Below, one piece after another: positions 25,157-34,326 of a stretch of DNA of 64,000 nt (position 1 is the first letter of the stretch; the number at the start of each line of letters is the position of its first letter). The DNA comes from Chitinophagales bacterium (GTDB taxonomy: Bacteria > Bacteroidota > Bacteroidia > Chitinophagales > Chitinophagaceae). The stretch is taken from positions 56,509-120,508 of the forward strand of contig JAATFV010000211.1 of NCBI GenBank assembly GCA_015655015.1, read 5' to 3'. The position numbers were made by a program, and so were the translations under genes. Below the pieces are notes generated by a model. It made no database searches, was not told the origin of the DNA, and worked only from the letters and a program-made list of their open reading frames with translations.

Positions 25157-27271
25157 CTACGCCAGCTTCTCCAGCATGGATTCCGCCTGCCGCATCAGCT
25201 GCTGCATGTTATAGGCATCATAGGCGGGAGTATATAAATTCATCTCGCATTCATTCAGAATGTTTTCCAATAACAGCGTAGTGCCCGTATCCCAGCCCCT
25301 TGCTTCCAGCCTGCGGGCGATATTGTTCTTGTTCAATTCGCTGGCCGGCAATTCGAGCTTTTTAGTTAGCGCCTTCCAAAGGGCCCGGTTGACTTCCCGG
25401 TAAAATCCTTTGTAATCGTTCTTCTCAAAAAGTTGTTTCGCTTCCTGCAGGGGATCGGTGATTGCAGATGGCGCAAAAGGCGGCAGGGGAGATCCGGTAT
25501 ACGTAGGGGGTGTTCCAGGATGTGCGGCATAACGTTCCGCCAGCTGTCCGGCCCCCAGCTGTCCGGCCCGTCCGGTGGAAATTTCCGCTGTCCGCTGCCC
25601 GCCGGCTCCGGCCTGTTCATCCGCCCGTAGGGGGGAGATACCCGCTGCCGGAGACGCTGCCCCTTTCTTTTCGCCGGCTTCTTTCTGGTGCTGTTCCGCC
25701 TTTCGCAAACGGTTATTCTGCCTGAGAAGGAACCCGGCCAGGCCGGAGAGGATCAATACGGCAAAGATCCATTCCAGGTGCTCCTGTATGAATTTTTTCA
25801 GCTGGGCGGTTGCTGTTCCCGCGGAGGGATCGGCCACAGAAGGGGTCTTTGACTTTGGTTTCTTTACGGCTGGTGTTACCTGTAAGTCCAGCGGCTCTGT
25901 CCCTGCTGTCTTATATGAACCCGTGGAAGGATCGAAATAGGGAAAATTGATGGACGGGATCGTATAATGACCGGCAGCCCCGGGGGTAAATATATAGGAG
26001 AAAGTCTTGGATCCGCTCATGGGAACCGTTGTCTTGTTGATCTCTTCTTTAGCCGTGGGATCAAAAGCATCCATACCGGCAGGCCATTGTATCCGGGGTG
26101 CGTTAATGACCGGCAGATTGCCCTTCCCCCGTACGACAAGATCCAGGGTGGCATCTTCTCCGGCAGCGACGCTCCTGTTAACCAATGACGCCTGTATAGA
26201 AAAGCTGCCTACCGCTCCATTGTAATCAGCGGGCCTGGCTTCCTCCGGTAATGGCTTAATTGTTATGGACACGGGTTTGGTATCCAGGGTTACATTCTCT
26301 TCTACTTCGGGTCCCATGGCATTGTCATCAGACAGCTGATCGAAGAGGTCTTTTAAAGGATTGCCGCTGCGCCGGGACTCCTGTTGTTTGCCCCCTTTCA
26401 CAAAATGAACGGTATTTTCCACTTCTACCGGGTCCAGATCGATCGTGCCGGCCTGCAGGGGGATCAGCTGCGTTTTACGGATGATGTGCACGGTAAAGGC
26501 CTTCCCGTTCAGCTTTTCTACGGAGGAAACGTCCGAATTCGGGTCCACCATGTCATACACGCTGAATCCATTCAGGGACGGGCGCCTGGTTACCCTGGAT
26601 TCGGAGCTGAGACGGGAATAAAGCTTATAAGTGGCCACGATCGGCTCTCCCACATAACAGGAAGTCTTATCTACCTGAACTTTCAGGAATAAATTCTTCC
26701 GGATCTTTTCTTTTATATTTTCTCCCGGCCTTAAAACATAATCCCTGTCAATATCCGACGGATCCGCGCCCGAAGGATCGGGCCAGGCAGGCTGCAGAAG
26801 AGGATTACCCCTGTTATTACCATTGCCGCCGGAATTATTAGCTGATCCTGCAGCGCTTGCATTGACAGTTATCGTGATTGAATTGGATCGCATGCGTTTG
26901 CCGTCTACCTGTGCAGTAGCGCCTTCTATGACAAACTTCCCGGTCTTGGTGGGCTGTAATACATAGGAGATAGCCTTATACTGGGACATATTGCCATTGA
27001 CGATACTCATTCCGCTGGACTGGATCGGCCCCTGTGCAATATGGAATCCCGGGAAGTCCGGGGGATTGAGCTGATCAATCTGTTTGGCGTTCTCCACGAC
27101 AAACTCGATCTGGAGATATTCCCCCCGTCCAATCTCCTGGCTGCTGGTTATAGTAGTAAATTTCACCTGCCCGGTAGCAAAAAGACCGGAAAGTAAAGCG
27201 ACCAGAACAATGAACGGAACACGTAGAATTGTAATAATAGTCGGAAATTTTATGGATTTACCAGGGTTCAT
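25157..27271 (-). CDS. batD: BatD-family protein
   Basis: 704-residue membrane-anchored periplasmic protein. The start is chosen at ATG 27271, giving signal sequence IITILRVPFIVLVALLSGLFATGQ; the frame is open to 27484 but that stretch is not protein-like. Several Ig-like beta domains follow (about residues 30-420), then a membrane helix WIFAVLILSGLAGFLL (about 470-488) and a cytoplasmic C-terminal tail with a Pro/Ala/Gly-rich linker. BatD belongs to the Bat aerotolerance system, usually batA-batE with a MoxR ATPase; none of these neighbours is here, so it is an orphan copy. The -7 box TATATTTG lies 11 nt before the start. Confidence 0.88.
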   Translation of the reverse strand: MNPGKSIKFPTIITILRVPFIVLVALLSGLFATGQVKFTTITSSQEIGRGEYLQIEFVVENAKQIDQLNPPDFPGFHIAQGPIQSSGMSIVNGNMSQYKAISYVLQPTKTGKFVIEGATAQVDGKRMRSNSITITVNASAAGSANNSGGNGNNRGNPLLQPAWPDPSGADPSDIDRDYVLRPGENIKEKIRKNLFLKVQVDKTSCYVGEPIVATYKLYSRLSSESRVTRRPSLNGFSVYDMVDPNSDVSSVEKLNGKAFTVHIIRKTQLIPLQAGTIDLDPVEVENTVHFVKGGKQQESRRSGNPLKDLFDQLSDDNAMGPEVEENVTLDTKPVSITIKPLPEEARPADYNGAVGSFSIQASLVNRSVAAGEDATLDLVVRGKGNLPVINAPRIQWPAGMDAFDPTAKEEINKTTVPMSGSKTFSYIFTPGAAGHYTIPSINFPYFDPSTGSYKTAGTEPLDLQVTPAVKKPKSKTPSVADPSAGTATAQLKKFIQEHLEWIFAVLILSGLAGFLLRQNNRLRKAEQHQKEAGEKKGAASPAAGISPLRADEQAGAGGQRTAEISTGRAGQLGAGQLAERYAAHPGTPPTYTGSPLPPFAPSAITDPLQEAKQLFEKNDYKGFYREVNRALWKALTKKLELPASELNKNNIARRLEARGWDTGTTLLLENILNECEMNLYTPAYDAYNMQQLMRQAESMLEKLA

Positions 27272-27282
27272 ACTCACACCCG

Positions 27283-27290
27283 CAAATATA
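27283..27290 (-). promoter_or_regulatory. -7 box TATATTTG of batD
   Basis: Exact consensus, minus strand, 11 nt before the chosen start codon. It supports the ATG at 27271. Confidence 0.65.
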
Positions 27291-27362
27291 AAATTTGATT
27301 CGCAGGGTGTCGCACCCGGGCTGTCTAAAACGAGTTTAAACAGGGTTAAAACTAGGTTAAAA

Positions 27363-28064
27363 CTAAAGATCTCCCAATTGGGGACGGAGCAGGATATCCT
27401 CCACCGTTGCCTGAGGGGACAGACGACTGGCCGCATAGACCATTTCCGCAATATCCCCTGCTTCCATAATGCGGTGGGGATCAATGCCGCTGCCGGCCCA
27501 GGAGTCGGTAAAAGCGGCTCCCGGATAGAGGGTCGTTACCTTGATGCCGTGAGGCTTCATTTCCTCCCGTAAATTTTTTGAAAATCCTGCCAGGGCAAAT
27601 TTGCTGATACTATACGCTCCGCCGTTCGGATAAGCCTGGAGTGAAGCGATGGAGCAGACATTAAAAATATGCCCCTTTTTTTGAGCCATCATATCAGGCA
27701 GCAGCACCCTGGTAAGATGGTAAGCGCTGTATAAATTGACGGCCATCATTTTTTCCAGGGACCCGTCCTCTTCGTTGTGAACACTTCCCGGAATGAACTG
27801 ACCGGCATTATTCACCAGGATGTCGATGGAGATCCCCTGGTCCAGTATCCAATTCCCAAACTGCCTGGCTTGTTCTTTATCAGCCAGATCAAATGCCCGG
27901 GCATGGATAGGGATCTCCGGATATTTTGTATTCAGCTCTTTGGCAGTCTCCTGTAAAGCCGTTTCGCTACGGGAACACAGGTACAAATGATACCCATTGG
28001 CCCCAAATTTTTCCGCTATGGCTTTACCTAATCCCCTGGAAGCGCCGGTGATGATGCAATTCAT
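27363..28064 (-). CDS. Classical SDR-family oxidoreductase
   Basis: 233 residues. Cofactor loop ITGASRGLGKAI, NNAG motif ILVNNAGQF, and catalytic Ser and YxxxK in NVCSIASLQAYPNGGAYSISK are all intact, unlike the SDR at 12363-13079. The start is taken at ATG 28064, just before the Rossmann motif; the longer frame to 28124 overlaps the divergent nucleotidase gene. The closest recognisable type is a 3-ketoacyl or sepiapterin-like reductase; the substrate is unknown. Only 20 bp separate its start from the divergent gene. Confidence 0.9.
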   Translation of the reverse strand: MNCIITGASRGLGKAIAEKFGANGYHLYLCSRSETALQETAKELNTKYPEIPIHARAFDLADKEQARQFGNWILDQGISIDILVNNAGQFIPGSVHNEEDGSLEKMMAVNLYSAYHLTRVLLPDMMAQKKGHIFNVCSIASLQAYPNGGAYSISKFALAGFSKNLREEMKPHGIKVTTLYPGAAFTDSWAGSGIDPHRIMEAGDIAEMVYAASRLSPQATVEDILLRPQLGDL

Positions 28065-28084
28065 AAATTCATTATTTTGCGCGG

Positions 28085-28780
28085 ATGCAATATAACCACC
28101 TTTTCTTCGACCTGGACCATACATTATGGGATTTTGAGGCCAACAGCAGGCAGACCCTGGAGGAATTGTATCATTCCCTTAACCTGAAAGAAAGAGGTAT
28201 CCATGATTTCGACCTTTTCTACAGGAACTATATTATCCACAATGACAAGCTTTGGGAGCGCTATCGCAACGGGTTTATTAAAGTCGATGAGCTGCGCTGG
28301 AAACGTATGTGGCTTACCCTCCTGGATTTTAAGATCGGAGATGAGTCCCTGGCCAGGCAAATGGATACCCTGTTCCTGGATGCGCTGCCTACCCGCCGGT
28401 TATTATTCCCCCATACCCTGGAAATATTGGACTACCTGACCGGAAAGGGATACCGGCTGCACCTGATCACGAATGGATTCGAAAAGACCCAGCACAGCAA
28501 GCTGCAGCATGCCGGCCTGACAAAATATTTTACCGAAGTGATCACTTCCGAGGGGTCGAACAGCCTCAAGCCCCATAAGGAGATCTTCGAATATGCCTTT
28601 CAGAAAGCCGGGGCGGAGAAAAGCGAAAGCATTATGCTGGGTGATAATGTGGAAGCGGATATCCAGGGGGCCATCAATGCCGGCATCGACCAGGTATATG
28701 TCAATCACCTGGATCTGGCGCCTTCCATTCAGCCTACTTATACCGTTCGTTCATTGAAAGAGCTAAGTTATATTTTTTAG
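28085..28780 (+). CDS. yjjG: YjjG-family HAD nucleotidase
   Basis: 231-residue haloacid-dehalogenase phosphatase. HAD motif I is FFDLDHTLWDFEANS (nucleophile Asp), motif II is LITNGFEKTQ, the motif III lysine is in NSLKPHKEIF, and motif IV is MLGDNVEADIQGAINAG. The sequence following motif I and the overall length match the YjjG group, which dephosphorylates non-canonical pyrimidine nucleotides. Transcribed divergently from the SDR. A near-consensus -7 element (TTATTTTG) ends 6 nt before the ATG. Confidence 0.92.
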   Translation: MQYNHLFFDLDHTLWDFEANSRQTLEELYHSLNLKERGIHDFDLFYRNYIIHNDKLWERYRNGFIKVDELRWKRMWLTLLDFKIGDESLARQMDTLFLDALPTRRLLFPHTLEILDYLTGKGYRLHLITNGFEKTQHSKLQHAGLTKYFTEVITSEGSNSLKPHKEIFEYAFQKAGAEKSESIMLGDNVEADIQGAINAGIDQVYVNHLDLAPSIQPTYTVRSLKELSYIF

Positions 28781-28790
28781 ACGCGCGGCC

Positions 28791-29450
28791 TTAGCTCCAC
28801 TTGGCGAGTACCGTGACCCCGCCCTGCACTACCTGGTCCAGCTGCACCTTTACGGAAGTTCCCACCGGAAGCAGCACGTCCACCCTTGATCCGAACTTTA
28901 TAAAGCCCATTTCGGCGCTTTGTTCTACTTTTTGTCCTACGGACAGGTAATTGACGATGCGTTTGGCCAGCGCTCCGGCAATTTGTTTGACCAGTATTTC
29001 ACCATGGCCATTGCGGACCACTACGCTATGCCGTTCGTTCTCCGTAGATGATTTGGGATGCCAGGCTACCAGGTATTTCCCTTTATGGTATTGATTGTAA
29101 ACGACTTCCCCGCTGATAGGGTTGCGGTTCTGGTGCACGTTCGCAGGACTCATAAAAATAGAGATCTGCAACCTTTTATCCTTGAAATATTCTTCGTCGA
29201 AGATCTCTTCAATGACTACCACTTTCCCATCGGCCGGACATACCAGCAGGTTATCCCCTACCGTAAGAGTACGGTCAGGCACCCGGAAAAAAGAAATAAG
29301 GAATAATAACAGGCCCAGGGTGACCAGAAAGATCAGGTAGCTAAGCCAGGGCTGATGAGCGCTGATAAAATAAAAAGAGGGCAGATTGATCAAGGCAAAA
29401 GCCAGGGCACTGATAGCAATCGTCTTGTAACCTTCTCGATGGATAGTCAT
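28791..29450 (-). CDS. psd: Phosphatidylserine decarboxylase family protein
   Basis: 219-residue membrane-associated enzyme making phosphatidylethanolamine. The start at ATG 29450 gives a short N-terminus with two hydrophobic segments (residues 12-50). The conserved core includes VCPADGKVVVIEE, FMSPANVHQNRNPISGEV, and the self-cleavage region GFIKFGSRVDVLLP, where the GS pair is the processing site that generates the pyruvoyl group. Size and sequence match the short bacterial/archaeal-type enzyme. It lies 62 bp downstream of cdsA in the same operon, fitting phospholipid synthesis. Confidence 0.94.
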   Translation of the reverse strand: MTIHREGYKTIAISALAFALINLPSFYFISAHQPWLSYLIFLVTLGLLLFLISFFRVPDRTLTVGDNLLVCPADGKVVVIEEIFDEEYFKDKRLQISIFMSPANVHQNRNPISGEVVYNQYHKGKYLVAWHPKSSTENERHSVVVRNGHGEILVKQIAGALAKRIVNYLSVGQKVEQSAEMGFIKFGSRVDVLLPVGTSVKVQLDQVVQGGVTVLAKWS

Positions 29451-29512
29451 TATAAAGAATTGAAAGTCAAAATTAAGTAATTTGTTGCAGATGGTCAGCC
29501 TGTTGCAGAGGA

Positions 29513-30406
29513 TCAGCTGATGATCCACATCACATACAGCCAGACAAAGGGCGTTGCCACCAGCAGGGAATCAAACCGGTCCAGGAATCCTCCATGCCCC
29601 GGCATCAGGTGACCGCTGTCTTTGATATCGGCCATCCGCTTCAGCTTGCTTTCCAGCAGGTCGCCGAAAGTACCTGCTACGGAAGCGATCGCAGCAATAA
29701 CGGCCCATTGCCCTACCCATCTCCAATCCGTCGCGCCGTCGTTCAAATAACGGCCCAGAAAATAACCGATGATCCCCATCACCAGCACCGATAAGATAAT
29801 GCCGCCCAGGGTGCCTTCCCAGGTCTTCTTTGGGGAGATCTTCGAGAAAGGAGTTTTTCCGATCAAAGATCCTACGATATATGCCATCGTATCATTGATC
29901 CAGATCGAACCGATGATCATCAGCACGAACATACTGCCCCAGGCGCTGACGAGATGGCCATAGTATAAGGTCCTGAGATGGGTGAGCAGTCCCAGGCTAA
30001 GGGATATGTAGAGAAGGCCCAGGACGGAATACCCGATATTTTTAACATTCAGCTTGCGGGAAAGCAGGATCTCTCCCGCAGGAAGGACGAATAAAAATAC
30101 CAGCCCTACCCACCATCCGATAGCATGGAAAGAGGTACCGCCAAGATGGTATCCGGCATTGGTGAAATACCACATCAGGCACCAGCCCGCGATCATAACG
30201 CCATACCGGTGAAACGGAGAGATCAGGGCATACTCCTTGTCGATCAATGTGATGATCTTCTGGTATTCATACCAGCACCCGAAATGGATAAAAGAAAATA
30301 AAATAAAGAAGCTCCATTGATTCCATAACAATCCCGTTAGCATGATGAGCACGAATACCAGCGCTGTCAGCGCCCGGGTCTTAAATATGGAAGGGTTCAA
30401 TGCCAT
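29513..30406 (-). CDS. cdsA: Phosphatidate cytidylyltransferase
   Basis: 297-residue integral membrane enzyme making CDP-diacylglycerol. About eight membrane helices are visible, and the C-terminal signature region is intact: SPKKTWEGTLGG, then GDLLESKLKRMADIKDSGHLMPGHGGFLDRFDS. It sits between the CPBP protease gene (21 bp upstream) and psd, and the three are probably one transcript. CDP-diacylglycerol is the precursor of phosphatidylserine, the Psd substrate, so the order matches the pathway. Confidence 0.96.
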   Translation of the reverse strand: MALNPSIFKTRALTALVFVLIMLTGLLWNQWSFFILFSFIHFGCWYEYQKIITLIDKEYALISPFHRYGVMIAGWCLMWYFTNAGYHLGGTSFHAIGWWVGLVFLFVLPAGEILLSRKLNVKNIGYSVLGLLYISLSLGLLTHLRTLYYGHLVSAWGSMFVLMIIGSIWINDTMAYIVGSLIGKTPFSKISPKKTWEGTLGGIILSVLVMGIIGYFLGRYLNDGATDWRWVGQWAVIAAIASVAGTFGDLLESKLKRMADIKDSGHLMPGHGGFLDRFDSLLVATPFVWLYVMWIIS

Positions 30407-30427
30407 GGTAAAAGATTAAAGAATGGA

Positions 30428-31348
30428 TCAGGATGGAAATTCATCAAATTCTTTGCCGCTCTCCGGCTCGTATACCCGTGCATAAGTCGTCGCCGACTGC
30501 CTGCGCATCACTGACAGCAAACCTACGACTATTACCAAACTTATCAAGGCAGTATATACCGGCACGGAAGGGTTTTCATGCAGGAGCTTCGGATAGAAGG
30601 ATATAGCCGCCACCTGGAGGCCGTTATAAAAAAAATGCGCCAGGATAGAGACCCATAAGCTGCCGCTGTACCAATAGATAAGACCCAGGAGGATCCCCAG
30701 GAACGCCCGGGGCAAAAAACCCTGGAACTGCATGTGAAAAGCCGAGAAAAAGATACCGGTCACAATGATACCCGCCCAGGGGCTTTTAAACGCATGGATG
30801 AGGATGCGCTGCAACGCTCCCCGGAAACAGGCCTCTTCGCAGATAGCCGGCAGCAAGGCGATCAGAAATAGATTGATATAGACATCCGCCGGGGAGCTTA
30901 CCCGCAGGAAAATGTCTATTTGCTTGTCGGCATCTTCTTCCATCTTTATCATCCATGGAGCCAGGGGGAGGCCTTTGTTCAGCTGGCCCAGCCACCCTTC
31001 CACCGGGAAGGAAAACAATAAAAGAGCTACTGCCAGCCCGTAAAAAATATTCTTTTCCGCTTTACGGAACCCAAGGTAATGAACAGAGTCCTCCTGGAAG
31101 GTCAGACGGGCATACAATAGTGCGGGGATCCCGAAAATGATCACTGTGCTTAGCCCCTGAACAAACTTCAATACCCCTGTAAGACCAGGATCCGTAAGAT
31201 CCAGGTTTCCATGGCCGACAACAGCCCCTTTTGCAAGCAGAATGGCTCCGCTTACGACCGATGCCAGGATCAGGCCTCCGCCCAGCAATCCAAAAAAAAG
31301 ACCCAGTTGCGCCCAGGGAGAAGAGATCTTCTGATAATTTTTCAGCAT
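30428..31348 (-). CDS. CPBP-family intramembrane metalloprotease-like protein
   Basis: 306-residue protein with about eight membrane helices. The CPBP/Abi motifs are present: ICEEACFRGAL (EExxxR), FFSAFHMQFQGFLPR (FxxxH) and LAHFFYNGL (HxxxN). The family includes CAAX-type prenyl proteases and uncharacterised proteases. The start is ATG 31348; the longer frame to 31564 runs antisense into dusB. It heads the operon with cdsA and psd, so a role in membrane protein or lipid homeostasis is plausible but not shown. Confidence 0.9.
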   Translation of the reverse strand: MLKNYQKISSPWAQLGLFFGLLGGGLILASVVSGAILLAKGAVVGHGNLDLTDPGLTGVLKFVQGLSTVIIFGIPALLYARLTFQEDSVHYLGFRKAEKNIFYGLAVALLLFSFPVEGWLGQLNKGLPLAPWMIKMEEDADKQIDIFLRVSSPADVYINLFLIALLPAICEEACFRGALQRILIHAFKSPWAGIIVTGIFFSAFHMQFQGFLPRAFLGILLGLIYWYSGSLWVSILAHFFYNGLQVAAISFYPKLLHENPSVPVYTALISLVIVVGLLSVMRRQSATTYARVYEPESGKEFDEFPS

Positions 31349-31372
31349 ATAGATAAATCCGCAGGTAAGTGT

Positions 31373-31380
31373 TAAATTTG
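31373..31380 (+). promoter_or_regulatory. -7 box TAAATTTG of dusB
   Basis: Exact consensus, 10 nt before the GTG start at 31391. Confidence 0.65.
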
Positions 31381-31390
31381 CAAGTTCATC

Positions 31391-32431
31391 GTGATAAACA
31401 TCGGCAATATACAAATTCCTGCATTCCCGCTCCTTCTGGCCCCTATGGAAGACGTGAGCGACCCTCCTTTCCGCTACGTATGCAAGCACAATGGCGCTGA
31501 TCTCATGTACAGTGAGTTCATTTCCAGCGAAGGGCTGATCCGGGATGCGATCAAGAGCAGGCATAAGCTGGATTTCTTTGAATATGAACGTCCTTTTGGC
31601 ATCCAGATCTTTGGCGGGGATGAAGAAGCGATGGAAATGAGCGCCCGGATCGTGGAAACGGTACAGCCCGACCTGGTAGACATCAATTTCGGATGCCCGG
31701 TGAAAAAAGTGGTGTGTAAGGGGGCGGGCGCTGCCGTATTGAAGGATGTGCCGGCAATGACCCGGCTCACAGAAGCCGTTGTTAAAGGCACCAGCTTACC
31801 GGTGACGGTAAAGACCCGGCTGGGCTGGGACGAAGCCTCAAAAAATATTGAAGAAGTAGCCGAACGTCTGCAGGACGTAGGGATCAAGGCCCTCACCATA
31901 CATGGACGCACCCGGGCGCAGCTCTATAAAGGGGAGGCCGACTGGAGACTGATCGCCAAAGTAAAAGAAAATCCCCGTATCCGGATCCCCATCTTCGGGA
32001 ACGGGGATATCGATTCACCGGAAAAAGCGAAACAATACAAGGAAAGATATGGAGTGGACGGTATCATGATCGGCCGCGCCGCCATCGGTTATCCCTGGAT
32101 CTTTAATGAGATCAAACATTATCTGAATACGGGAGAGCATCTGGCGCCCCCTACCATCGAACAGCGTACCGGCGCCATCCGTGATCACCTGCTTCGTTCG
32201 GTAGAATGGAAAGGACCAGTGGTCGGCATCCTGGAAATGCGACGCCACTATACGAACTACCTCAAAGGGTTTCCCCACATCAAGGAATTCCGCAACCAGC
32301 TGGTGCAGAAGAAGACCATTGAAGAGATCGAAGAAATATTGCAACAGGTGCAGCAGCGATATACTGGTTTTGTACCCGAACGGGCCGTCGCCGGATTTTC
32401 AGAAGGACAGCTGGAAGACTGCGCATACTGA
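31391..32431 (+). CDS. dusB: tRNA-dihydrouridine synthase
   Basis: 346-residue FMN enzyme reducing uridines in tRNA. The start is GTG 31391. Motifs: LLAPMEDVSDPPFR (flavin site), DINFGCPVKKVVCKGAGAAVL (catalytic cysteine), TVKTRLGWD and TIHGRTRAQLY, and IFGNGDIDSPEKA with GVDGIMIGRAAIGYPWIF. The whole TIM barrel and the C-terminal helical domain are present. Divergent from the CPBP gene. The aldehyde dehydrogenase gene converges with it; the stop codons are 1 bp apart. Confidence 0.95.
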   Translation: MINIGNIQIPAFPLLLAPMEDVSDPPFRYVCKHNGADLMYSEFISSEGLIRDAIKSRHKLDFFEYERPFGIQIFGGDEEAMEMSARIVETVQPDLVDINFGCPVKKVVCKGAGAAVLKDVPAMTRLTEAVVKGTSLPVTVKTRLGWDEASKNIEEVAERLQDVGIKALTIHGRTRAQLYKGEADWRLIAKVKENPRIRIPIFGNGDIDSPEKAKQYKERYGVDGIMIGRAAIGYPWIFNEIKHYLNTGEHLAPPTIEQRTGAIRDHLLRSVEWKGPVVGILEMRRHYTNYLKGFPHIKEFRNQLVQKKTIEEIEEILQQVQQRYTGFVPERAVAGFSEGQLEDCAY

Positions 32432-32432
32432 C

Positions 32433-33803
32433 CTACCTCAAAAAGAATTTCAGCCATTTCATTTTCCCCCTGAACGGCGGATACTTAATAGCCGGATCAG
32501 GAAAAACCGGCGTCCGCATTACCGGCTTGGCATGCGTAAATACATCGAAGGAATATTTCCCATGATAAACGCCCAGTCCGCTATTACCGATGCCTCCGAA
32601 AGGCAGGTGAGGATTTGTAAAATGCCAGAGGGTATTGTTGATGCAGCCGCCGCCAAAAGCAACGGCTTCCATCCAGCTCTTCTGCAGCTGTCGGTCGCGG
32701 GTAAAAAGATAAAAGGCCAGGGGATTGGGCTGCTGACGGACAATAGCCAGCGCTTCTTCCATCGTTTGATAGGTAAATACCGGCAACAGGGGACCGAAGA
32801 TCTCATTCTTCATCAGCGGCTGATCGGTTGTTGTGCATTCTATGAGCGTAGGTGCGATAAATAATTTCGTCCGGTCGTGATACCCCCCGCAAATAATTTT
32901 TCCCTGCGCCTGCGAAAGATAAGCGGCCAGTGTATCAAATCTTTTTTCGTTGATGATCTTTCCGTAATCATAACTTTCTTCCGGTCTTTCCCCATAGAAA
33001 CTTTTGATCGTCTCCTGCAAGTGCCGGAGAAGATCGTCTTTTATCGCTGCATGTACGAGCAGGTAATCCGGTGTTATGCAGGTCTGGCCGGCATTGGTGA
33101 ATTTTCCCGCTACGATACGACGGGCCGTCGTGCGCAGGTCGGCATCCTGTGCTGCGACCGCGGGGCTTTTTCCGCCCAGCTCCAGCGTTACCGGTATCAG
33201 CTGTTCCGCGGCCATCTGATAAATAGCCCGCCCCACGTTGACACTGCCCGTAAAGAAAATATGATCGAAACGAAAATTCCGGATCAGGCCGGGAAGGACT
33301 GCTGCGCCATCACCCTGTACAACATGTATACATTCCCGTGAAAAAACACTGGTCAGTATTTTCTCCAAAACAGCAGCTGTAGCAGGAGCCAGTTCCGAAG
33401 GTTTTAGCACGACCGCATTACCCCCGGCCAATGCTGCTGCTACCGGCAGCAGGGAAAGCTGCAGCGGATAGTTCCAGGGGGCAATGACCAGGACAACTCC
33501 CAGCGGGTCCCGGTAGATGGTGGATGAAGAAGGCCAGTTGACAAGGTTGGTTCTTACGCGGCGGGGGTGCATCCAGCGGGCCAGGTGTTTCAGCATGTAA
33601 CGGATCTCCGACAGCACCAGGCCGGTTTCTGAGCCATAGGCTTCTTCCGGGCTCTTCTTCAGGTCTGCATACAAGGCGGTCTGGATCTCCCTTTCGTTGT
33701 CGAGGATCAGCTGCTGCATTTTTTGCAGCTGCTGACGACGCCATTGATAGGGTCGGGTAGCGCCGGAGTTGAAAAAGTGGCGCAGCGGCTGAAGATCGTG
33801 CAT
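32433..33803 (-). CDS. Aldehyde dehydrogenase family protein (class 3-like)
   Basis: 456-residue NAD(P)-dependent aldehyde dehydrogenase. The catalytic glutamate is in TLELGGKSPAV and the cysteine in FTNAGQTCITPDY; the NAD site SVNVGRAIY and the conserved NEIFGPLLPV are present. The short N-terminus and overall length resemble the ALDH3/CoA-independent fatty-aldehyde dehydrogenases rather than the 480-500 residue classes. The start is ATG 33803. The C-terminus ends MKWLKFFLR, basic and amphipathic, which could touch the membrane. Confidence 0.92.
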   Translation of the reverse strand: MHDLQPLRHFFNSGATRPYQWRRQQLQKMQQLILDNEREIQTALYADLKKSPEEAYGSETGLVLSEIRYMLKHLARWMHPRRVRTNLVNWPSSSTIYRDPLGVVLVIAPWNYPLQLSLLPVAAALAGGNAVVLKPSELAPATAAVLEKILTSVFSRECIHVVQGDGAAVLPGLIRNFRFDHIFFTGSVNVGRAIYQMAAEQLIPVTLELGGKSPAVAAQDADLRTTARRIVAGKFTNAGQTCITPDYLLVHAAIKDDLLRHLQETIKSFYGERPEESYDYGKIINEKRFDTLAAYLSQAQGKIICGGYHDRTKLFIAPTLIECTTTDQPLMKNEIFGPLLPVFTYQTMEEALAIVRQQPNPLAFYLFTRDRQLQKSWMEAVAFGGGCINNTLWHFTNPHLPFGGIGNSGLGVYHGKYSFDVFTHAKPVMRTPVFPDPAIKYPPFRGKMKWLKFFLR

Positions 33804-33884
33804 AGTGGAATTTTTAAAAGGGTGCGTGGAACTAGCACCGTGGAACACTACCGAAGTTCTTTAAAAATAACGGGATAAACATTT

Positions 33885-33892
33885 TATTTTTG
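33885..33892 (+). promoter_or_regulatory. -7 box TATTTTTG of the retropepsin-like gene
   Basis: Exact consensus, 18 nt before the ATG. Confidence 0.6.
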
Positions 33893-33910
33893 AAAAAAAA
33901 CCATTAACTT

Positions 33911-34288
33911 ATGTCTATCATTAAACATCCGTTACTATACGTAGGCTCGAAAGGTGAAAAGACCCTATACACACTATTTGATAGCGGTGCGAACCTGTCT
34001 TGTATTCATCCTGATTATATTAAGGATCTTGAAACACCTGTTCATCTGGGCCGGATACGCAAACTCGCTACCGCCAGTGAAGGGCATTTTATCGAGATAA
34101 CGGAAAGAGTGACGCTTGAATTTTACATCAATGACGTCTTGCTTTCAGATGAATTCCTTGTTGTCCCCGGGCTCAGCGAAGAATGCATCATCGGCGCTGC
34201 CACTTTGCAAAAATGGCGTATTAAGCTGGACTTCGAACACGACCAGGTCATCGTCGATCCGAAGGCAGGCAAGCTGCAGCTGATTTGA
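33911..34288 (+). CDS. Retropepsin-like aspartic protease
   Basis: 125-residue single-domain clan AA aspartic protease fold. The active-site motif LFDSGANLSCI (D-S-G) lies near residue 24, and the second hydrophobic-hydrophobic-Gly element is ECIIGAATL at about residue 97. One D-S-G per chain implies a homodimer as in retroviral protease. There is no signal peptide, so it is cytoplasmic. No reverse transcriptase or mobile-element gene is near. The bacterial substrate is unknown. A strong -7 box TATTTTTG gives it its own promoter. Confidence 0.85.
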   Translation: MSIIKHPLLYVGSKGEKTLYTLFDSGANLSCIHPDYIKDLETPVHLGRIRKLATASEGHFIEITERVTLEFYINDVLLSDEFLVVPGLSEECIIGAATLQKWRIKLDFEHDQVIVDPKAGKLQLI

Positions 34289-34326
34289 GGCGTCCTCTCC
34301 AATAAAGATTATTTTCGCAGGTTAAG

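Noticed and set aside
27272..27484. N-terminal extension of BatD
   Set aside because: It covers the promoter box TATATTTG and overlaps the neighbouring SDR gene end; the signal peptide begins at 27271.
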